From Thermoplasmata archaeon (lineage in GTDB: Archaea > Thermoplasmatota > Thermoplasmata > Lutacidiplasmatales > UBA184): a stretch of 36,313 nt of DNA. Position numbers and translations under genes: made by a program. Within the stretch, counting starts at the first letter, position 1, and each line of letters starts with the position of its first letter. The DNA lies in contig JASHOP010000047.1 of the NCBI GenBank assembly GCA_030041075.1, positions 1 to 36,313 of the forward strand. The letters are read 5' to 3'. Positions 24,354-31,770 of this stretch are shown one piece after another. The notes under the pieces are model-generated. The model ran no database searches. It had not been told where the DNA came from and worked only from the letters and a program-made list of their open reading frames with translations.

Positions 24354-24363
24354 CTTATTAAAC
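24354..24363 (-). promoter_or_regulatory. TATA-like box for the ubiD-ubiA run
   Basis: GTTTAATAAG on the minus strand is centred 26 bases before the GTG at 24332. Confidence 0.55.
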
Positions 24364-24383
24364 GAGCCGCGCGGGACGGGAGG

Positions 24384-24391
24384 TTCATATG
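24384..24391 (+). promoter_or_regulatory. TATA-like box for the HTH_10 regulator gene
   Basis: TTCATATG is centred about 27 bases before the ATG at 24415. The divergent ubiD promoter lies within 30 bases, so the two genes share a control region. Confidence 0.45.
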
Positions 24392-24414
24392 GGAACCTCG
24401 GGTTCGGCGCGCCG

Positions 24415-25134
24415 ATGCCGTCGGTCACCCTCGCGTTCCGCACCGACGACCTCGTGAGGCTGGGGATCGTACCGTCCGGGTTCTTCGATCGCTACGAGGA
24501 GGTCGAGCTGCTCGAGACGCTCCGGCTCGAGCAGGGGTGGCGGCTCGAACTCCTGCGCGTTCGCCGCCGTGGCCCCCTCAAGTCCGCCGCGGAGCTCGGT
24601 CGGGAGGCGCGCCGCATCCGGACCCTCTACGGTCTCGACAGCTTCGAGCTCGTCGAGCGACGGCCGCGGACGCGCGACTACATCCTTCTCGTCCGCCAAC
24701 GCAATCCGGACCGCCTGCGCCAGTGGCTCTCGCTCGCGGGGGGAGGCCTCACGCCGGCGGCGCCGTTCCGGCTCTCGGCCGAGCGGACGGTCGCGTCGTT
24801 CCTGGGCGAGGAGCGGGCCCTGCGCCGGGTTCTGAGGCGCCTCGACCGGGAGGAGTTCCCGTACCGCATCGTTCGCGCGAGCGGGCACCCCCGGGTGGAC
24901 GATGCCGGATCCGCCTCCCTCACCCCGCTCCAGAGTCGGTTGCTGACGCGCGCGTGGGTCCTCGGCTACTACGCGGTCCCGCGTCGGATCACGTTGACCC
25001 GGCTGGCCCGGGCGAACGGCCGGAGCGCCCCGGGACTCGGCAAGGTGCTGCGCCGGGCCGAGGGCCGCCTCGTCGCCCGGTGGCTCGCGTCGGAGGGGAC
25101 GGTGCCGGACGCGGAGCCCCTGGGGGACCGGTGA
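24415..25134 (+). CDS. Bacterio-opsin-activator-type HTH_10 transcriptional regulator
   Basis: This 239-residue protein has a C-terminal HTH_10 domain in the form typical of archaeal Bat-like regulators. The domain reads SLTPLQSRLLTRAWVLGYYAVPRRITLTRLA followed by the recognition helix RSAPGLGKVLRRAEGRLV. The N-terminal ~170 residues are an uncharacterised domain that may sense a ligand. The gene is divergent from ubiD-ubiA, and it may regulate quinone synthesis in response to redox or oxygen, which is inference from position. The start was chosen from the TATA-like box 27 bases upstream. Confidence 0.85.
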   Translation: MPSVTLAFRTDDLVRLGIVPSGFFDRYEEVELLETLRLEQGWRLELLRVRRRGPLKSAAELGREARRIRTLYGLDSFELVERRPRTRDYILLVRQRNPDRLRQWLSLAGGGLTPAAPFRLSAERTVASFLGEERALRRVLRRLDREEFPYRIVRASGHPRVDDAGSASLTPLQSRLLTRAWVLGYYAVPRRITLTRLARANGRSAPGLGKVLRRAEGRLVARWLASEGTVPDAEPLGDR

Positions 25135-25147
25135 CGCGGCCCGAGGG

Positions 25148-25154
25148 GTAAAGA
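25148..25154 (+). promoter_or_regulatory. TATA-like box for the dUTPase gene
   Basis: GTAAAGA is centred 27 bases before the GTG at 25178. Confidence 0.4.
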
Positions 25155-25177
25155 GCCCGGGCGCGTCCGGCGACCCC

Positions 25178-25621
25178 GTGCCGTCCCGACCCCGCACGGT
25201 CGTCATCGAACGGGTCCCGGACGCGCCGCCCGTTCCCGCGCCGGTCCGCGCGACCCGGGGGTCGGCGTGCTTCGATCTCGCGTCGGCCGAGTCAGTCGAG
25301 CTCGGGCGGGGCCGGGTTACGCTGGTTCGCACGGGATTCAAGATGCGGTGCCCGCCGGGCACGTTCCTCGAGGTCCGGCCGCGCAGCGGTCTCGCCGCGC
25401 GGGGCGTCCTGATGGTGAACGCGCCCGGAACGATCGACCGGGACTACTCGGGCGAGATCCGGGTCCCGCTCATGTTCCTCCTCGAGGGGACGTACCGGGT
25501 CGCCTTGGGCGACCGGATCGGCCAGGTGCGCGTCGTCGACGACGTGCCGACGCGGTTCCGCCCGGGCCGGGTCCGCCCGGTCGCCTCGCGGCGGGGCGGG
25601 TTCGGGAGCACGGGGCGCTAG
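25178..25621 (+). CDS. dut: dUTPase-family nucleotide hydrolase
   Basis: This 147-residue trimeric dUTPase fold protein should hydrolyse dUTP to dUMP and pyrophosphate, keeping uracil out of DNA and feeding dTMP synthesis. All five family motifs are present: ATRGSACFDLAS, EVRPRSGLAARGV, NAPGTIDRDYSGEI with the catalytic aspartate, GDRIGQVRV and the C-terminal RRGGFGSTG that closes over the active site. The presence of motif 5 favours dUTPase over dCTP deaminase. The GTG start is backed by a TATA-like box. Its stop codon overlaps that of the convergent helicase gene (CTAG, 25618-25621). Confidence 0.9.
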   Translation: MPSRPRTVVIERVPDAPPVPAPVRATRGSACFDLASAESVELGRGRVTLVRTGFKMRCPPGTFLEVRPRSGLAARGVLMVNAPGTIDRDYSGEIRVPLMFLLEGTYRVALGDRIGQVRVVDDVPTRFRPGRVRPVASRRGGFGSTGR

Positions 25622-27219
25622 GGGAACTCCGAGAGGAGCCGCTGGACCTTCCTCGCCGGCGGGGGCGGGGGGGCGTGACCCTGGGCGGCGTCGGCCTGGA
25701 CCCGTTCGAGCATGTCGTGCATGCGACGTTCTCGGGAGAATGCGGCCCGCTGGAGTCCCTCGTCGCGCGTTCCCTGGGCCACGAGGACGACGACCCGGCC
25801 CGAGCGGGACCGTCCCGTACGCCCCCGACGCTGGATCGTTCGGATCACATCCGGGATCGGCTCGTAGAAGACCACGAGGTCGGTCGCGGGGATGTCGAGA
25901 CCCTCCTCGGCGACGGAGGTGGCGACCAGGCAGTTGAGCTCCCCGGCCCGGAACCGGTCGAGGAGACCGACCTGCTCCTTCTGGGAGAGGCCAGCGTCGG
26001 CGCCGTGCGTCGCCTGCCCCACGAAGCGGGCCGGCCGGACGAGCGGATCGCCGAGCTTCTCCAGCTCGGCGACGAGCCGATCGACCGTGTCGCGGTACTG
26101 GGAGAAGACGATGACCTTCGCGCCGGGCGCGCGGCGGAGCTCGTCCCGGGCTAGGCCGACGGCCGCGGCGACCTTGGGGTGCTCGAGCGTGAGGTACTCG
26201 AGGGACCCCCGGACGGCGACCAGGTCCGGGTCGTTCAGGAAGGCGCGCTGCGCCGGCGAGCGCCGGCCCCCGGTCGGAGGGTCCTGGCGCCGGAGGAACT
26301 CCCGCAGCGCGTCGACGCCCTGGGTCTCGACCAGCTCGAGCGCGTGGAGCCCCTTCATCGCCGCCGACTGGGCCGTCACGGCCTGCCACAGGGTCGCGGG
26401 GTGGGATCCGGCGGCCCGACCGGCGTCGAGCTCGCGGTGAAGACGCGCCCCGACCTCGAGCAGCGCCCGCCGGGACGCCTCGCCCGCCGGGACGAGCCCG
26501 AGGCGGCGCAGGACGTCGACCTGACGGGCGACCGCCGCCCGCAGCCGGATCGCGAGGTGCTGGACCTCGGCCGGCACCGGGAGCGTGACCGTCTGGACCC
26601 CGACGCCGTGGAGGTACGGCGCCACGTCCGGGCTCGACTCGGTCCGATACTCGAACCGCTCGATCCCGAGGTGCGACCAGACCTCGAAGATCCGATGGAG
26701 GCTTCCCCCGGGGGAGGCCGTCATCGCCAGCACGCGGGCGCCCGGCCCCCGACGGTTCGCCGCGCCGATCGCGACGTACGGATAATCCCCGACCGCGCGG
26801 TGCGCCTCGTCGAACACGATCAGGGAGAACGAGTCGAGGGCGAACTCGGCGCGCTCGAGGTCGTTCGCGACCACCTGGGGCGTCGCGAGGACGATCTGGG
26901 GCGGCCGAAGGAGCGCCGCGCGCCGCTCGGGGGAGACGGCGCCGGTGAGGGTCAGCGGCTCGGGAGCGAAGAGCGTCGCGGCGACGGACCGTGCGTGCTG
27001 CACGACGAGCGGCCGGGTTGGGGCGAGGAAGAGGATCGAGCCGGTCGGGCGTCGGAGCAGGAACTCCGCCATCACCCGCAGCGCGATCGGGGTCTTGCCG
27101 AGCCCCGTCGGGAGGACGACCAGGGTGTTGCGATCGGTCGCGGTCTCGGCGATCGCCCGCTGGTAGACCCGATCCTCGAGGACCCCCGGCCGAATGCGGG
27201 GATGCTCGACGGTCCCCAT
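25618..27219 (-). CDS. Hef/FANCM-type superfamily 2 helicase lacking the nuclease domain
   Basis: This 533-residue helicase acts on branched DNA at stalled forks. Motif I is PTGLGKT (37-43), motif II is DEAH (137-140) and motif III is MTASPGG. The C-terminal RecA domain carries VIVFSQYRDTVDRL, ATSVAEEGLDIPATDLVVFYEPI and QRRGRTGRS. A Hef-type insert lies between the two RecA domains. Euryarchaeal Hef usually continues into an ERCC4/XPF nuclease and helix-hairpin-helix part. This protein ends about 40 residues after motif VI with a Pro-rich tail, so the nuclease half is absent or encoded elsewhere. I chose the ATG at 27219, 38 bases from a TATA box shared with the divergent glycosyltransferase gene. 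Confidence 0.9.
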   Translation of the reverse strand: MGTVEHPRIRPGVLEDRVYQRAIAETATDRNTLVVLPTGLGKTPIALRVMAEFLLRRPTGSILFLAPTRPLVVQHARSVAATLFAPEPLTLTGAVSPERRAALLRPPQIVLATPQVVANDLERAEFALDSFSLIVFDEAHRAVGDYPYVAIGAANRRGPGARVLAMTASPGGSLHRIFEVWSHLGIERFEYRTESSPDVAPYLHGVGVQTVTLPVPAEVQHLAIRLRAAVARQVDVLRRLGLVPAGEASRRALLEVGARLHRELDAGRAAGSHPATLWQAVTAQSAAMKGLHALELVETQGVDALREFLRRQDPPTGGRRSPAQRAFLNDPDLVAVRGSLEYLTLEHPKVAAAVGLARDELRRAPGAKVIVFSQYRDTVDRLVAELEKLGDPLVRPARFVGQATHGADAGLSQKEQVGLLDRFRAGELNCLVATSVAEEGLDIPATDLVVFYEPIPDVIRTIQRRGRTGRSRSGRVVVLVAQGTRDEGLQRAAFSRERRMHDMLERVQADAAQGHAPPPPPARKVQRLLSEFP

Positions 27220-27251
27220 CGCCGGACGACTCCCGCGACCGAGCGGGCGGG

Positions 27252-27262
27252 TCTTTATTAGG
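27252..27262. promoter_or_regulatory. Shared TATA-like box between the helicase and glycosyltransferase genes
   Basis: TCTTTATTAGG reads as TTTATTA on the plus strand, 24-25 bases before the ATG at 27281. It reads as TAATAAAG on the minus strand, about 38 bases before the ATG at 27219. No second AT-rich site exists in the 61-base intergenic region, so one box may serve both directions. Confidence 0.45.
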
Positions 27263-27280
27263 ACGGGTCTACGCCGAGCG

Positions 27281-28447
27281 ATGCTCTCGACGTTCGCGGA
27301 GTTCGGGATCGCCGCGGCGTCCGTCGCCGTCCTCGTGTACCAGGGATGGGCGCTGTGGCTCGCCGCGGAGATGCCGCGCCTCGAACCGTCTCCGTCGGAC
27401 GCGCCCGCGCCGGGGGCGCCGCGCGTGAGTGTCGTCATCCCCGCCCGGAACGAGGAGCTCGACCTCCCGGCGACCCTCGACTCGGTCTTGGCCCAGGAGT
27501 ACCCGAACCTCGAGGTCGTGGTCGTGGACGGAGGGTCGACCGACGGCACCCCCGCGGCCGTCGACGCGCGCGCGCCCCGGGTGCGCCGCCTCGAGGAGCC
27601 TCCGATGCCGGCGGGGTGGGTCGGGAAGAGCTGGGCCTGCTGGACGGGTGCTCGCGCGACGCACGGGAAGTGGATCCTCTTCCTGGACGCGGACGTTCGG
27701 CTCGACCCCCGGAGCCTGGGGACCCTGGTCGGGTGGGCCGAGCGGGAGGAGGCGGCCCTCGCCAGCCTCGCGACCGAGGTCGAGATGGTCGGGTTCTGGG
27801 AGCGGACCGTCCTCCCGTTCTACGTCCAGATGGTCCTCACCTACTTCCGCGCTCCCCACGTCAATCGGCCCGCGTCCCGGACTGCGATGGCCAACGGCCA
27901 GGTCTGCCTCGTTCGCCGCGCGGATTACGAGGCGCTCGGCGGCCACGAGGCGATCCGGGCGCACCTGCTCGAGGATGTCGCGCTCGCGCGGCAGTTCCGG
28001 CGCGCGGGCCGGACGATCCGGATCGCGTACGCCCCGACGCTCGCCCGGACCCGTATGTACCGGGATCGGCACGAGATGTTCGAGGGGATCCGGAAGACCG
28101 TCTACGGGACCGAGTTCTCGGCGGCCCGCGAGGTCGGGTTCCTCGCGGGCCTGGTCGGACTGTTCTGGCTCCCGCTCGCGGTCCTGCCCCTGGGCCTGGC
28201 GACGGGGAACTTCCTACTCCTCGCGTTCGGGGGCCTCCTCGCGTTCGCGCTGTTCGGGAAGCACGTCGTGTTCGCCCGGGCGGTCCGCGCCCCGGCGGTC
28301 TACGGCCTCCTCTACCCCGTCGCCGTCGGTTTCTATCTGGTGGCGATCGCTTCGTGCCTGAAGCGCGGGCTCGACCGCGGGTCGCTCGAGTGGAAGGGCC
28401 GTCGCTACCCGATCCGCCCCGGATCCCGTTCCCGAACCGCTAAGTGA
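27281..28447 (+). CDS. Membrane-anchored family 2 glycosyltransferase, HpnB/CrtQ-like
   Basis: This 388-residue GT2 enzyme has a single N-terminal membrane anchor (AAASVAVLVYQGWALWLAA). The catalytic domain starts at VSVVIPARNEELDLPATLDSVLAQ and has VVVDGGSTDGT and the metal-binding LFLDADVRLD. The segment GWVGKSWACWTGA is typical of HpnB- and CrtQ-like enzymes that glycosylate hopanoid or carotenoid-type lipids. LLEDVALARQFRRAG supplies the acceptor-side acidic residue. Two or three hydrophobic helices end the protein (about 290-370). The likely acceptor is a membrane isoprenoid, but this is inferred from resemblance only. The following aldehyde dehydrogenase gene is 22 bases away on the same strand. 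Confidence 0.85.
   Translation: MLSTFAEFGIAAASVAVLVYQGWALWLAAEMPRLEPSPSDAPAPGAPRVSVVIPARNEELDLPATLDSVLAQEYPNLEVVVVDGGSTDGTPAAVDARAPRVRRLEEPPMPAGWVGKSWACWTGARATHGKWILFLDADVRLDPRSLGTLVGWAEREEAALASLATEVEMVGFWERTVLPFYVQMVLTYFRAPHVNRPASRTAMANGQVCLVRRADYEALGGHEAIRAHLLEDVALARQFRRAGRTIRIAYAPTLARTRMYRDRHEMFEGIRKTVYGTEFSAAREVGFLAGLVGLFWLPLAVLPLGLATGNFLLLAFGGLLAFALFGKHVVFARAVRAPAVYGLLYPVAVGFYLVAIASCLKRGLDRGSLEWKGRRYPIRPGSRSRTAK
28439..28445 (+). promoter_or_regulatory. TATA-like box for the aldehyde dehydrogenase gene
   Basis: GCTAAGT is centred 28 bases before the ATG at 28470 and contains the TAA stop codon region of the preceding gene. It would allow separate transcription from the glycosyltransferase gene. 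Confidence 0.35.
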
Positions 28448-28469
28448 CCCGTCGCGCTCGAGGGGGTCG

Positions 28470-29945
28470 ATGGCGGCGGGAGCGAGAAGCTACGGGCTCG
28501 TGATCGGGGGCCGGGAGGAGCCCGGCCACCGCGGCGAGACCCGCGGCGTTCTCAACCCGGCCACCAACGCGCCGTTCGCGGAGGTTGCGGTCGCGGACGC
28601 GGACGACGCCCGCCACGCGATGGAGGCGGCGGACGCCGCGTTCCACGAATCCGCTTGGGCATCGGACGACGGGACGCGTCGGGCTCGGGCGCTGTTCGCG
28701 CTCGCCAGGCTCCTCGAGGATCGGCAGGAGGCGTTCGCCCGTCTCGAGACCGAGAACATGGGAAAGACGCTCAAGGAGGCCCGGATCGACGTGGGGTTCG
28801 TCGTCCGGACGCTCGAGTACGTGGGCGGGCTCGCGGACAAGATCCAGGGCGAGACGATCCCCGTCCCGGGAAGCCGGTTCGACTACACGCTCCGCGAGCC
28901 GCTCGGGGTCACCGTCCACATCGCGCCGTGGAACTATCCGCTGCTGCTCGCGATGCGCTCGGTCGCGCCCGCGCTGGCGGCCGGCAACGCGGTGGTGCTG
29001 AAGCCCGCGAGCCTGACGCCGCTCTCGGCGATCGCGATCGCCCGGCTGGCGCACGACGCCGGCATTCCCGACGGGATCCTGAACGTCGTCAACGGCGCGG
29101 GGGGCGCGGTCGGCGACGCGCTCGTGCGCGACCCGAGGTGCCGGTCGGTCTCGTTCACCGGGAGCGCGGAGGTCGGCGTCCGGATCGCGGAGGTCGCGGC
29201 CGGGCGGCTCCTGCCGGTGACGCTCGAGCTCGGCGGGAAGAGCCCGGTCCTCGTCTTCCCCGACGCCGACCTAGACCGCGCCGCGCGCGGGATCGCCCTG
29301 GGCATCTTCCAGAACGCGGGCCAGATGTGCTGGGCGGCGTCCCGGTTGGCGGTCCACGAATCGGTGCGCGACGACCTTCTCGGGCGCGTGCGCAAGATCG
29401 CGGAAGCGACGCGGATCGGACCGGGGGCCGACGAGGGGGTCGAGATGGGGCCGGTCGTGTCCCGCGAGCAGGAGTCGCGGATCCTCGGCTACATCGAGGC
29501 CGCCCGGCGCGACGGCGGGACGGTCGTCGTCGGCGGCGGCCGGTCGACCGACCCCCACCTCGCCGCGGGGAACTTCGTCCTGCCGACGATCGTCGCGGAC
29601 GTCCCGCCTGCGTCGCGGGCGGTGCGGGAGGAGATCTTCGGCCCGGTCCTGTCGGCGGTCTCGTTCGCCGACGCGGACGACGCCGTCCGCATCGCCAACG
29701 ACACCGCGTACGGCCTCTTCGCCTCGGTCTGGACGCGGGACCTCGCGACCGCGCATGCGATCGCCCGGCGGCTGGAGGCGGGGATGGTCTCCGTCAACGA
29801 ACCCCCGATCACGTTCCCCCAGACCCCGTTCGCCGGTTTCAAGCAGAGCGGGCTCGGCTTCGAGCAGGGGATCCGCGTCGTCGAGAACTACACCCGGCGG
29901 AAGAACGTCGTCGTCAACCTCGGAGCCGCGAAGCGCAAGGGTTAG
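28470..29945 (+). CDS. NAD(P)-dependent aldehyde dehydrogenase
   Basis: This 491-residue soluble enzyme of the ALDH superfamily oxidises an aldehyde to its carboxylate. The catalytic residues are in place: E253 in TLELGGKSPV and C287 in NAGQMCWAASR. The cofactor-binding segments APWNYPLLLA, LKPASLTPLSA and SFTGSAEVGVRI are present, and the C-terminal FGPVLSAV and PFAGFKQSGLGFEQG complete the family pattern. The sequence is nearest to the betaine/gamma-aminobutyraldehyde group, so an omega-amino or betaine aldehyde is a fair guess. No pathway partner lies next to it. ATG start. Confidence 0.92.
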   Translation: MAAGARSYGLVIGGREEPGHRGETRGVLNPATNAPFAEVAVADADDARHAMEAADAAFHESAWASDDGTRRARALFALARLLEDRQEAFARLETENMGKTLKEARIDVGFVVRTLEYVGGLADKIQGETIPVPGSRFDYTLREPLGVTVHIAPWNYPLLLAMRSVAPALAAGNAVVLKPASLTPLSAIAIARLAHDAGIPDGILNVVNGAGGAVGDALVRDPRCRSVSFTGSAEVGVRIAEVAAGRLLPVTLELGGKSPVLVFPDADLDRAARGIALGIFQNAGQMCWAASRLAVHESVRDDLLGRVRKIAEATRIGPGADEGVEMGPVVSREQESRILGYIEAARRDGGTVVVGGGRSTDPHLAAGNFVLPTIVADVPPASRAVREEIFGPVLSAVSFADADDAVRIANDTAYGLFASVWTRDLATAHAIARRLEAGMVSVNEPPITFPQTPFAGFKQSGLGFEQGIRVVENYTRRKNVVVNLGAAKRKG

Positions 29946-30013
29946 GCTCCGGAGCGCGCGCCGGGAGCCACCCCCTCCCGCGGTCCCGCGCCCGGCGACG
30001 TTCGTACGAAACC

Positions 30014-30020
30014 ACAAAAG
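30014..30020 (+). promoter_or_regulatory. TATA-like box for the zinc-ribbon membrane protein gene
   Basis: ACAAAAG is centred about 29 bases before the ATG at 30046. Confidence 0.4.
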
Positions 30021-30045
30021 CCCGTCCCCTCGGTCGAGCGAGTCG

Positions 30046-30663
30046 ATGGCCGCGGTCGACCCGAACGCCTGGGGGGCGTGTCCGTTCTGCGGGGCGGCCG
30101 TGCGTCCGGGCGCCGCCGCCTGCTCGATCTGCGGCGACCGCTCGCCGATCCCGGCGTCGCAAATCGCGTCCGTGCCCCGCCGCGTGCGGCACCGGCTGTT
30201 GCTCACGCAGGGGTTCCGGGCGCTGATCGTGGTCGGGGTCGTCGTGGGACTCGCCTACCTCCTCATCACCACCGTGATCGCCGGCCCGCCGGTCGTCGCG
30301 GACCCGCTGACGACCTCGGGGACGTACGCGCTGGGCCCGGGCAACTCGACGTACCTGGCCGGCGCGATCACCGGCGGGGACTACATTGTGGGGAACTGGA
30401 CGACGGTCGCCCCGGTCGGAACGGAGATCACGATGGCCGTCTACAACTCGACCGAGTTTCCCCTGTTCCTCTCGAACGAGCCGGCGACGGCCGCGTACTT
30501 CATCAACGACACCTCGTCCGCGCGGATCATCTTCTCGCCCCTTTACACCGACACGTTCACGTTCGTGTTCACGAACCCGTATCCGGCGTCAAGCCACCTC
30601 ACGGTCAGCGTCTACATCGCGACCGAATACGAGTCGAACGTCGGGGACGACGGGTTCGGTTAG
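30046..30663 (+). CDS. Zinc-ribbon single-span membrane protein with glycosylatable ectodomain
   Basis: This 205-residue protein has a small N-terminal zinc ribbon (C12xxC15 ... C26xxC29), one membrane helix at about 57-78 (ALIVVGVVVGLAYLLITTVIA) and a C-terminal ectodomain of about 125 residues. The ectodomain is rich in Thr, Ser, Tyr and Asn and has at least four N-x-S/T sequons (GNST, NWT, NST, NDT), as expected for an archaeal surface glycoprotein. Function is unknown; the layout is a cytoplasmic ribbon linked to an outer beta-rich domain. Its stop overlaps the convergent kptA gene by 4 bases. Confidence 0.75.
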   Translation: MAAVDPNAWGACPFCGAAVRPGAAACSICGDRSPIPASQIASVPRRVRHRLLLTQGFRALIVVGVVVGLAYLLITTVIAGPPVVADPLTTSGTYALGPGNSTYLAGAITGGDYIVGNWTTVAPVGTEITMAVYNSTEFPLFLSNEPATAAYFINDTSSARIIFSPLYTDTFTFVFTNPYPASSHLTVSVYIATEYESNVGDDGFG

Positions 30664-31334
30664 GCCCCGTCGCCGCCCTCCGCGGGGGCGGCGGGCTCGG
30701 CCCCGTCGACCCGCCGGAGGAGCTCGGCGGGGACCCGGTCCACGAGGAAGACGGTCTTGCCGGCCTGCATGATCACGAGCCCGCCCTCCCGGCCGCGCCG
30801 CGCGTCGATCTCGAGGATCACCGGCTCCGGGGTCCGCACCTTGCCGGCGGCGAGGGCGTCCGCCGCGGTCTTCGACAGGTGCACCTTGCGGCGGTCCGTC
30901 GGTTTCAGCCCCACCTCGAGGACGATCGTCGCCTCCTCGCGCGTCACGGGGAAGAACAGCCGGTCGGGGATGTTCTCGGTCGGGAGGTCGAGGTCGACCT
31001 CGAGCGTGTGGCCGTAGGTCGCGCGGATCCGGTCGTCCTTCACCTCGTAGCGGCCCTTCCCGTCGGTCTCGGCGATCGCGACCAGGTGGTGGGGCCGGAG
31101 CCAGTGGTACATCGGGTGCTTTTGCGCGATCCCCCGGGCGATTTCGGAAAGCTCGACCCACCCCCTCGGGTCCATCGCGAGCTGGTAGCGGTCGGGGAAG
31201 TGCCGGAGGATCCCCGTCAGGATCCGGCCGAGGTGGTCGAGCTCCCGGTCGTTCATCAGGAACCGACCGGCCTCGCCGCAAACCGGGCAGGTCTCCGCCC
31301 GGAAGTATCCGTGCCGGGGGCACTCCTTCAGCAT
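30660..31334 (-). CDS. kptA: RNA 2'-phosphotransferase (Tpt1/KptA) with N-terminal zinc ribbon
   Basis: This 224-residue protein transfers an internal 2'-phosphate from RNA to NAD+. In archaea the family is thought to act on RNA ends left by ligation or damage. An N-terminal ribbon CPRHGYFRAETCPVCG (C5 ... C16xxC19) precedes the catalytic region. That region has RGWVELSEIA, the HWLRPHHLVAI block and DRIRATYGHT in place of the usual RIRANQGHS. The NAD-binding half contains LFFPVTREEATIVLEVGLKPTDRRKVHLSKT. Four basic catalytic residues of the family appear retained. It lies 16 bases after rpoL on the same strand and is probably co-transcribed. The ribbon may add RNA-binding. Confidence 0.88.
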   Translation of the reverse strand: MLKECPRHGYFRAETCPVCGEAGRFLMNDRELDHLGRILTGILRHFPDRYQLAMDPRGWVELSEIARGIAQKHPMYHWLRPHHLVAIAETDGKGRYEVKDDRIRATYGHTLEVDLDLPTENIPDRLFFPVTREEATIVLEVGLKPTDRRKVHLSKTAADALAAGKVRTPEPVILEIDARRGREGGLVIMQAGKTVFLVDRVPAELLRRVDGAEPAAPAEGGDGA

Positions 31335-31350
31335 CGGTCGGGGGCGTTCC

Positions 31351-31638
31351 TCACGCCTTCAGCTTGTCGGCCCTCTTCTCGAAGTCCATCAGGAGGTCGC
31401 CGTACAGGTCGGCGAGGTCCTTCAGCACCCGCTTGAGGATCTGCTGCGGCTTCTCCCCCTTCGTCTTGAGGTAGAGCCCCGGCCGGTCGAGGAACGGGTG
31501 GCCCAGGAAGTAGCGGGCCTCCACGACCTTCTCCTCGCGCTGCAGGGCCTCCACGAGCGGGATCAGGAGCGTCTCTTCGCCCTGTGGGAACTCGACCCGA
31601 AGCACGTCGTGCTCCTTCTCGACGACGCGAACTTCCAT
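31351..31638 (-). CDS. rpoL: DNA-directed RNA polymerase subunit L
   Basis: This 95-residue protein is the archaeal homologue of eukaryotic Rpb11 and forms the assembly platform of RNA polymerase with subunit D. The family pattern is clear: EVRVVEKEHDVLRVEFPQGEETLLIPLVEALQ, then ARYFLGHPFLDRPGLYLKTKG and a C-terminal amphipathic helix. The open frame runs far upstream as antisense of purD; the ATG at 31638 gives the family length. A TATA-like CTTAAG lies about 40 bases upstream. kptA follows after 16 bases. Confidence 0.93.
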   Translation of the reverse strand: MEVRVVEKEHDVLRVEFPQGEETLLIPLVEALQREEKVVEARYFLGHPFLDRPGLYLKTKGEKPQQILKRVLKDLADLYGDLLMDFEKRADKLKA

Positions 31639-31673
31639 CGGGCGTACCGGGAATCGGGCGAACCGGCGACCGC

Positions 31674-31681
31674 TTCTTAAG
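31674..31681 (-). promoter_or_regulatory. TATA-like box for rpoL-kptA
   Basis: GCTTAAGA on the minus strand is about 40 bases before the ATG at 31638, giving a short leader. Confidence 0.4.
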
Positions 31682-31735
31682 CGTGGCGGCGCGACGTTCG
31701 GCGGGAACGGGGGCCACGGCCGCCCGCCCGACGTC

Positions 31736-31743
31736 CCTTTAAC
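31736..31743 (+). promoter_or_regulatory. TATA-like box for purD
   Basis: CCTTTAAC, the same sequence as at the cyclase gene, is centred about 31 bases before the ATG at 31771. Confidence 0.45.
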
Positions 31744-31770
31744 CCGTCCGGCCTCGGCGCCGTCACGCGC

